From Phaeotremella fagi (taxonomy: Eukaryota; Basidiomycota; Tremellomycetes; Tremellales; Phaeotremellaceae): DNA of 64,000 bases. A program made the position numbers and the translations under genes. The stretch lies in assembly GCA_001599715.1 (NCBI GenBank), contig BCHU01000005.1, positions 1,116,001 through 1,180,000 of the forward strand, written 5' to 3'. Of this stretch, positions 56,474 to 64,000 are shown piece by piece. Under the pieces are notes generated by a model. The model saw only the letters and a program-made list of their open reading frames with translations, was not told the DNA's origin and searched no databases. The first letter of the stretch is position 1, and each line of letters begins with the position of its first letter.

Positions 56474-56887
56474 TCACCGAGTTTTCTGACTCTCAGCCGC
56501 TGACCCCTTCTCCGACGAAGTATCGTCGACCATCTCACCTCTCAATCCAATGGAAAGAATATTGAAATCTGCGATACCTTTATCGAAAGCAACCGTATCC
56601 CAACTTTCGAAAGTCTGATAAACGGTAATTGAGAGATTTGAAATAAGAGGCCTGTAAACTTCTTGGTGGAAGTTCATTAATTTATCATCGAATTCCCTTG
56701 GATGATCTGTTTTTCGAGCCATACGATGCATGACGCACATCTCGTGACTGTTTACTGCTATATCTTCAGCAGCGTCTGTTCTTGCGAAGTTCTCGATTTC
56801 TTTTTTCCTTTCGTCTTCACTTGCTTTCCATGCTTCTAAGAGTTCGGTATAAGTACGAGGTTGAAGTTTACTTGGCCAGGTTGACAT
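56474..56887 (-). CDS. Hypothetical intronless protein 2
   Basis: 137 aa, one exon, start MSTWPSKLQPRTYTELLEAW. Predicted alpha-helical, soluble: SEDERKKEIENFARTDAAED, MCVMHRMARKTDHPREFDDK, LISNLSITVYQTFESWDTVA, then ADFNILSIGLRGEMVDDTSS and a Ser/Glu tail. No motif, membrane segment or targeting signal recognised. The short length and lack of introns set it and its neighbour apart from the rest of the window. Two ATG-led frames of this size next to each other, on the same strand and with similar layout, make chance less likely, but expression is unproven. Confidence 0.52.
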   Translation of the reverse strand: MSTWPSKLQPRTYTELLEAWKASEDERKKEIENFARTDAAEDIAVNSHEMCVMHRMARKTDHPREFDDKLMNFHQEVYRPLISNLSITVYQTFESWDTVAFDKGIADFNILSIGLRGEMVDDTSSEKGSAAESQKTR

Positions 56888-57693
56888 GATTGATTGATTT
56901 GAATGAAGTTATATGAGAGTTAAAAACAAAAAGAGTGAAGGATAACCGGACCTTTATAAGATATCCTATGGGAAGGACTTGGTCTTCTCCGCTATTTCGA
57001 AATCCTTTCATGTTCAGCATCGACCTGGATAAATCTCCTTTCTTCTATGATATTTTACTGTTATATGGCGATGAGTGAGGTCATATGAAGTTGCAGACTA
57101 TTTATTGGTGCTAGAAGACAATACCTGACTCACTGATTTCCTGTAGACGAGTGAGTCGTATGATAAAGATGCATTCAACAATGGATTCGAGACAGAGAAT
57201 GAAAATGAATAGGCGAGGTATGATGCATTGCCGCTCTCGGCGACGCCATGTTTATATAGTGCCACATTACACATTATATTTAGTCAGGGAAGTGAAAGAG
57301 GAGAGAGAGCGTGGATCAGGGTGGAGTGGTGGTAGGTGTACAGTGGTAGTGGTAATAGAATAGAGCCGCGCTATACCTATACTGCAGTGCATCCTTTTAC
57401 TTCTATTCATACTCATAGTGTACTCTGACTCGAAGCAATCCTTTGTTCAGTCAATCAGTAACATCTAGTATCAGTAGTAACAACAATACCACCACACCAA
57501 ACGCCCATCTCAATCTCAACCACTCCGCACAGCCCTCATTGTGTTTTGTTTTGTGTCCAAGAGACAGATAGAAATTACTACCAGTTCCATCAAACACAAC
57601 AACATCGCTTCTCACACAGCTGGTTCTGTCAAATATATCATCTATTCAATAATCCACTTCTCTAATTACATTCCTTGATTAACTTTCTTCACA
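56888..57693. other. Upstream region of the syntaxin gene
   Basis: About 800 bp. Holds a GT/GGT-rich patch around 57318-57358 and CA/AC-rich sequence before the start codon. No gene seen; the ORF at 57151-57363 is not convincing. Confidence 0.5.
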
Positions 57694-59128
57694 ATGGCTA
57701 GAGATCGTCTCGCGGGAATGGTACGTTCATCCCAATTCAACTTCATGTTTCCACCACTGACTCTCAATCCCTATTCAGCAACAAGGTGGTCGTGTCCAAC
57801 CTCAATACGGGTAAGTCATCTCTTAGAACTAACACTAAACCCCCACTCACCTCCCCCTTTCATGTAGTGACCAAGTAACTCCACAACCAACATATCCACC
57901 ACCATCAAACGGAGTCAACGGTCAACGTGGTCCAAACCCATACGCCCAACAAGGTCAACCTCAACAACAACAATACGGTTATCCACAACAACAAGGTGCT
58001 CAAGCTGGTAACCCTTACGCCAATCAATATGGTCAACAGGAGCAATACGCTATGGGTGGTGTTGGTGGTAGAAATGGTGGTGCTGCCGCTGGTGGTGATT
58101 TCTGGAGCGAGGTGGGTGGTCGATCAATCGTCTTTAGTGCTGTGTTAACCATGTTCTTTTAGTTGAGCACAGCTCAATCCATGTTGAGCGAATTGCAGGA
58201 ACGGATTCAAGCTGTTCGATCTACCCATCAAGCATCACTCGTAAGTTCTGGCATCTATCCTTCGCAATCCGTTGACCCCCTTCCCTACCAGGCCGCAACA
58301 GACGGTTCAGCCGCCGCTCAAGCAGATCAATTGAATACAGAAGCAAGAGCTTTACGTGAACAAGCTAAAAATCAAATCAAAAAACTTTTCAAACTAGCTA
58401 AAGGTGACAGAGCAATGAAGCAACAGGTTGAAGCTGTCAAAACTCGTTTCACAGGTTTATTGAACGAGCATCAAGTTGTTGAACAAGAATTCAGGAAAAA
58501 GGTTAAAGATAGAGCAGAGAGACAATTTAGAATCGTTAAACCCGATGCTACACCTGAAGAAATTAGAGAAGTTACCGAAAGTGATAATCCTCAAGTTTTC
58601 TCCCAAGCTGTTAGTCAACGATTTTTACTCTGATCTTCATGTCGAAATCTACTGACGATTGTCAACAGTTGCTTAATTCCAATCGATACGGTGCCGCTCG
58701 TGGTGCTTATAGAGAAGTTCAAGAACGTCATGTTGAAATCCAGAAGATCGAAAAGACTCTTACGGAACTCGCTCAAATGTTCAACGAAATGGCAATGCTT
58801 GTCGAACAACAAGATGAGACTATCGTCAATGTCGAAGGTCAAGCACAGGGTGTTGATAGAGATGTAAAAGAGGGGTAAGTGTGATGCTCACTGGGGTGAT
58901 GTGACTCCTGACGATGGATTCAGTCTCGTACAAACTCAAAAAGCCGTCGATTCAGCTCGTGCAGCTAGACGAAAGAAGTGGATCTGTTTCTGGATCTGTG
59001 GTAGGTTTGGATTCCTTCCGATCGTCTAATTTCTCATCACTAATTCGTCCAATCTAGTCCTTATCGTCGTCATCCTGGCTGCTGTTTTGGGTGGTATCTT
59101 CGGTAGCAGAGCAGCGGCCAATAAGTAA
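57694..59128 (+). CDS. SSO1: Plasma-membrane syntaxin (Sso1/2-type t-SNARE)
   Basis: Qa-SNARE for fusion of exocytic vesicles. Exons 57694-57720, 57779-57810, 57868-58111, 58163-58240, 58292-58609, 58669-58874, 58924-59000, 59058-59128; 350 aa. A Gln/Gly/Asn/Tyr-rich N-terminus (QGQPQQQQYGYPQQQ) of about 90 residues precedes the Habc helices (STAQSMLSELQERIQAVRST). The SNARE helix reads YREVQERHVEIQKIEKTLTE then AQMFNEMAMLVEQQDETIVN, with the zero-layer Gln in the expected place, and a C-terminal anchor WICFWICVLIVVILAAVLGG. The intron at 58241-58291 is 51 nt, stop-free and in frame. The Gln-rich extension is longer than in yeast Sso proteins. Confidence 0.88.
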
Positions 59129-60005
59129 AGCAAAACATATTCATCAGAATATTGATCAATGTTTTCCTTAACAGCTAAAACCGTTTGTAACTCTATACCG
59201 AACCCAAAACTTTCTTTCCCCTCATCGAGTTTCATCTCACCCTCCTATCCCAAATTCAAACCCACCCTCTCTATCCCATAATAAAAATCGAAATTAAACT
59301 AATTTTTAATATTCATACCATTATATCCAATGTTCCTTCTTCGTTTCACTCTTTTTGTTCTGTTTCCTCGTTCGAATTTCATTCTTTTTTTCTCTTTAAT
59401 TATTTCATCTAAGCTTGCTTTGTGATGTGAACTATTGAAAAATCGGAGGTTGACTCTATGCAACGGCTATGACTTTGATCTTACTTTTCGAGTACGGTTG
59501 CAACCGCTTTCGCTGACGTTTAAAGGTACTACTGATGTAGGAACACAACTTTGATGCATCCATCCTTGTCCTCTTTTGTTCTACGGTACTAACCTAACCT
59601 TTACATGTCTTCTGTTGGAAGAGATGAATATCAATCCATGTTGAGAATATAGAGCCAACTGCGGAAAATCGAACGTCATGTAACGTTACCTTGAGAAGTA
59701 ATATTGAGTACCTCAATTTAACGCGTGGTAAGTCAGTCGCTCGCAGCTATATATATCTTCTTATCAAATTGAGTCTCTACAGTTGGGTTTACATCCATAC
59801 AGTAGAACACAGTAGCATAGCAGTAATCATTATCCATACTCAGTAGGAGTATAGCGAGCACTATCACTTCACTAAACAAACAAATCAATGTACTGAGTTG
59901 AGTGATCAATCATTCAACCCTTCAATCAACCAACCCAAACCTTCACAACCATCAATCGACTTCTCAAAAAATCCCTCATTCAACAACTGAACTTACACCC
60001 CCAAA
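59129..60005. other. Intergenic between syntaxin and ABC transporter genes
   Basis: About 880 bp. TATA-like CTATATATATC near 59747-59757 and an AACGCGTGG near 59720; pyrimidine-rich near the transporter start. No gene seen. Confidence 0.5.
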
Positions 60006-63000
60006 ATGTCACAACCACTAACGACAATCCACTATCTAATCCCAATCATCCTCTCACTCCCCGTAATCCCATTAATCCAAAAACCAAAAGAATCCAACGA
60101 CACCAACCAAGAACTCCCAGGTATCAGACCTATCAAAATCCAAAAAATAACTCCCAGACGTGGATTCATCTTATTCACCTTATCCTTCCTAGCAACAACA
60201 TCATTCTTCGATGGTATCCTGTTCATCGTTGATCTTTTGACTGGTAGATATCGGGGTGTTCATCATTCTGATATTTGGATTTGGTCAGAGATTTTTTATT
60301 CGGTTGGAGGGTTTTGCGTTTGGTTGTTGACTGCTATTTTCATTGAGTTTAGGGCTAGATGGGGTGATGGGAATCTTTTGATTTTGGGCGGGTTGGGTTT
60401 CGTTTTCGAGATTGTTAATCTGGTTTTTTTGGTCATCAGAGAAATTCATACTAGTACGTAAAAGTTCTTGACTGTAATTTTCTTGACGTTGACTGATAAA
60501 TATAAATTCGGTTATTTAGATGACTCACAAAAGATCTTTACAATCTTATCAATCCCACTCTCATGTCTTCGAATCCTACTTTTACCTGTACTCATCGTCC
60601 TTGTCTTGTCACCTATTGTCAAATTTGTTCCAGCTGATGAGACTACTGGATTATTGAGTGAAAACAATAACGATGATGAGAATCAAGCTGGTGGACCATC
60701 AAGGGGTCGAGAAGCTTACGGTACATTCAACGAAAATGGTGATGGTCTGAAACCTAACGGCAACGATCCAAGAGTACCATCGCAACCACCAACCAACGGT
60801 AATAACACAGGTGCGAACACTCCAGCTAAAGGTATCACCATCCCCAAAACACTTGGTGTCGAAAAAGAACAAACTCCACCATTGACTTGGTCAGCTTTCT
60901 GGGCTAGATTGAAGAAATTAGGTCCAAAACTCTGGCCATCGACTAGCCCGAAATTACAACTTTTCTCAGTGGTTTGCGTGTTCATCGTCATTCTCGGTAG
61001 ATTGATTGCACCGTTGGTACCAATATCTTTAGGTGCTGTTGTTCGAGCTTTAGGTTCAAGTCAGGATGGTGGGAAAGGACATGGTGAACTTCAATCTCCT
61101 TGGGTTCCATTCGCAGTTTACATTTCATTACGTTTCGTCCAAAGTGGTGGTCTTTTAACTTTTGTTCAAAACGTTCTTTGGGTCCCTGTTTCTCAATACA
61201 CCGATAGAGAAATGCAACTTCTCTGTTTCAACCATTTGTTGAATCTTTCACTCGCTTTCCACACGAAAAGAAATACTGGTGAAGTACTTAAAATCCTTGA
61301 CAGAGGTTCAGCAATCAATAATCTATTTCAAATGTTGCTGTTCCAAGCCATGCCAACGTTGTTCGATATCATTATCGCTTTCATCGTTTTCTTCGTACTT
61401 TACGGTTGGCAACTTTTACTGGTTATCGTCGTCGTCATGTCGACTTATGTTGGATTATCCATCAGTTTAACGAATTGGAGAACTAAACTTAGACGTCAAA
61501 TGGTTGACAAGGATATTAAACAACGTGGTATCGCCTCTGATGTTTTGACTAATTGGGAATCGGTCAAATATTTCACTGCTGAACAGAGAGAGAACACTCG
61601 TTTCACTGAAGCTATCATTTCATATCAAGAAACTGAAGCTAAAGTCACGATCAGTTTCAATCTACTCAATCTGGTTCAATCTTTTATAATTACTATGGGT
61701 TTGTTAACTGGGTCGATTATCATCGCTTTAAGAGTTTTGAATGGAACCGCTGATGCGGCTGAATTCGTTGTCTTCATTCAATATCTTCAACAACTTTGGT
61801 CACCACTCGACAGATTAGGTTCACTCTATCGTCAACTAAACACTAATACAACAGATGCCGAAAAGTTGTTCAACCTCCTCAATCAACCGACTGAAATTAA
61901 TGATAAACCAGGGGCGAAAGATCTAGTCGTAACCGATGGAATCGTTGAATTCGATCAAGTCTGTTTCTCTTACGACGGTAAAGTCCAAGCGTTGAAGAAC
62001 GTCTCTTTCACGATTGGTAAAGGTCAATCAATGGCTTTAGTCGGTGAATCAGGTAGCGGTAAAAGTACGATTCTTCGATTACTCTACAGATTCTATGATA
62101 TAGATTCAGGTCATATTTATATCGATGGTCAAGATATTGCTCAAGTTACTCAAGTCAGTTTGAGGAAAGCTATCGGTATCGTTCCTCAGGACAGTGTTTT
62201 GTGGAATGACACCATTGGTGGTAATATCGGTTATGGCAAGGAAGGTGCTGAAGATGAAGAGATTATTGCTGCTGCTCAGGCTGCTAGGTTACATGATAGA
62301 ATCATGGGTTTCAAAGATCGTATGTTGAAGTTGTAAGGGATTTATTGCTGATGTTTAGAATACGCTACTATAGTCGGTGAACGTGGTATCAGACTTTCTG
62401 GTGGAGAAAAACAAGTAAGTCAGCTTAATGTGTGGAGGGGGCATGGGTTGATTTTGTTTGTTAGAGAGTTAGCTTGGCAAGAATGTTTTTGAAGAGTCCA
62501 CATATTTTGGTTCTTGATGAAGCTACCAGTGCTTTGGACACCGAGACTGAGAGAGAGATTCAACGAGCTTTAACCGATCTTGCTAGAGGTAGATCAAGTT
62601 TGAGGTGAGTGAGACGTTTTACTTCACAACAGTATATTGAACTTCTTTGATAGTATTGCCCACCGTTTGTCTACTATCGTCAACTCAGATCAAATTGTCG
62701 TCATGAAAGATGGTGAAGTTATCGAGCATGGTGATTACAGAACTCTTGTCGATCTTGACGGAGCCTTTGCTACCATGTACGTAATTCTTTAGCTAAATTT
62801 CAATACCAATACTGACCCAACCTAGGTGGAAGAAACAAATCTTCACCGACGCTGAAATGCTCGCTGTTACTGAAGGTGATAAGAACGCTGTCATCGAAGC
62901 TCTACCTGAACCGGAAGATGTTTTGAAAATCGAAGACAAACCCGCATCAGATGACAAGGACGGACGTACAAGTCCACCTAGTACCATTGACGAAACTCCT

Positions 63001-63888
63001 GAACCTACACCAATCTCCCCAGTCGATCCAGAGCATCCAGGTTACAAAGTCGAAAACACTGAATCAACTGTCCCTGCTCCAATCGCTGAAACTCCACAAG
63101 CACCTTCTTTCGCTGATGTCGCCAAAACAACTACTGAAACTGAAGATACGACCCATCACGAGATTCCTGCTCCTATTGCTGAGAAACCAGAGGCGAAATC
63201 TTTTGCTGAGGTCACCAAAACCGACGAGGATGTATCTACCGAAGCTACGGTCCCCGCCCCGATCCCTGCGCCCATTGCAGAAAATTCAGAAACTAAATCT
63301 TTTGCTGAAGCCACCAAAGAGGTCAACGTTCCAACACCAACGGAGACACCATCTGAATCAACTGAAGCCGCTACACCTACGACTGCCAGTCAAACTTTGA
63401 CAGAAACTGACGGATCTAACACTCCCACACCATCAGATTCACCAGTCAAACCTTCAACAACCAGTTCGACTCCAGCTTCACAAAAGAGTAAAACGACTCC
63501 ATTCCCTCAAATCTCTTCTTCAGCTTCACAGAGATCTGATCTTTCCACCGTTGAATCTACAGACAAGGATAAAGACAAGGAGAAAAAATCAAGAAAAAGA
63601 TTATCATCAATCAAAGGGTTCGTTCGTAGAATCTCTGATCAAGGTGGATCAGGAAACGGTGCATTAAATCGTTCACCAAGTTATCATCGTAGTGTCAGTG
63701 GTAATTCATCTGGTAGTAATACACCAACGAAGAACCTTGGTGTTGGGGAGGAAGAGATTAAGAAAAGTTTGGCTAGAAGTAATAGTACTTCCGCAGTTAC
63801 CCCTGGTGGTGGTGCTTCCGCTTCAGGTGGAAACACTCCTGATGGTGATAAGAAGAAACGATTTTCTTTTCAACCACCTAAAAAATAA
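60006..63888 (+). CDS. HMT1: HMT1/ABCB6-type half ABC transporter with long disordered tail
   Basis: Half-size ABCB exporter; relatives move glutathione- or phytochelatin-metal complexes into the vacuole. Exons 60006-60453, 60520-62319, 62359-62414, 62465-62604, 62654-62776, 62826-63888; 1209 aa. Order: N-terminal membrane domain with several helices (TMD0, typical of HMT1/ABCB6), a linker, six-helix core, then the ATPase: Walker [18 protein letters not shown] signature, Walker [13 protein letters not shown], and the IAHRLSTI His loop. The 62320 donor GTATGT is the one that joins KDRM... correctly to YATIVGERG. After the ATPase comes a 340-residue low-complexity tail with three imperfect repeats of PAPIAE...SFAEV. 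The tail is unusual; Atm1 was excluded by the TMD0. Confidence 0.87.
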
Positions 63889-64000
63889 GTTTTGATTGAT
63901 GTAGCATTAGGTTTTTTGGATAGGAAATGGGATTGGATTGAGAAGATAGATGATGAGGAAAATATGGTAATAGGAGGAGAGGTCAAAGGGAATTACAGTT

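Noticed and set aside
1..64000. tRNA/rRNA genes, transposons, CRISPR arrays, viral remnants
   Set aside because: Looked for by eye in the gaps between genes; none could be supported.

Overview
The window looks like nuclear chromosomal DNA of a basidiomycete yeast, most likely a Tremellales (Kwoniella/Cryptococcus-type) species. Genes are dense and lie on both strands. Nearly all are cut by several short introns, mostly 35-65 nt, with GTAAGT/GTGAGT/GTATGT donors, CTGAC or CTAAT-type branch points and YAG acceptors. The proteins are typical fungal housekeeping families. I saw no rRNA, tRNA, transposon, CRISPR array or viral element. Exon models were built by hand; for every multi-exon gene with coordinates given, the exon sum is a multiple of three unless stated otherwise.

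Layout. 0-5 kb: YSH1 (mRNA 3'-end endonuclease), an unknown acidic-tailed protein and an esterase. 5.4-8.5 kb: three tandem paralogues of an unrecognised small tail-anchored protein. 9-14 kb: a casein kinase I, divergent LSM8, and HAT1. 14.8-19.1 kb: two unknown membrane proteins and a TPR protein. 19.3-25.8 kb: a large AlkB-type dioxygenase, an unknown protein and CDK1. 25.9-31.5 kb: SEN34, LSM2, COQ2 and an M50B-type membrane protein with 18 exons, some tiny. 31.7-38.9 kb: three unknown proteins, fumarase FUM1 and cohesin acetyltransferase ECO1. 39-43 kb: a coiled-coil protein with an embedded SUMO-like domain, and a probable mitochondrial unknown. 43.2-49.7 kb: dynamin DNM1 and an SGNH hydrolase. 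50-55 kb: APC5 and a TGL2-like lipase. 55.5-56.9 kb: two intronless unknowns. 57.7-63.9 kb: an Sso-type syntaxin and an HMT1-type ABC transporter.

The genes do not form one pathway. Themes recur by chance or mild clustering: RNA processing (YSH1, LSM8, LSM2, SEN34), cell cycle and chromatin (HAT1, CDK1, ECO1, APC5) and membrane dynamics (DNM1, syntaxin). CDK1, HAT1 and ECO1 each have an MCB-like element upstream.

The most unusual content is in gene structure and small novel proteins: exons of 2, 2 and 5 nt in the M50B-type gene; a start codon alone on its own exon in LSM2; a 7-nt exon in the AlkB gene; stop-free introns whose length is a multiple of three in three genes; the tandem tail-anchored family; and a SUMO-like fold inserted in a coiled-coil protein.
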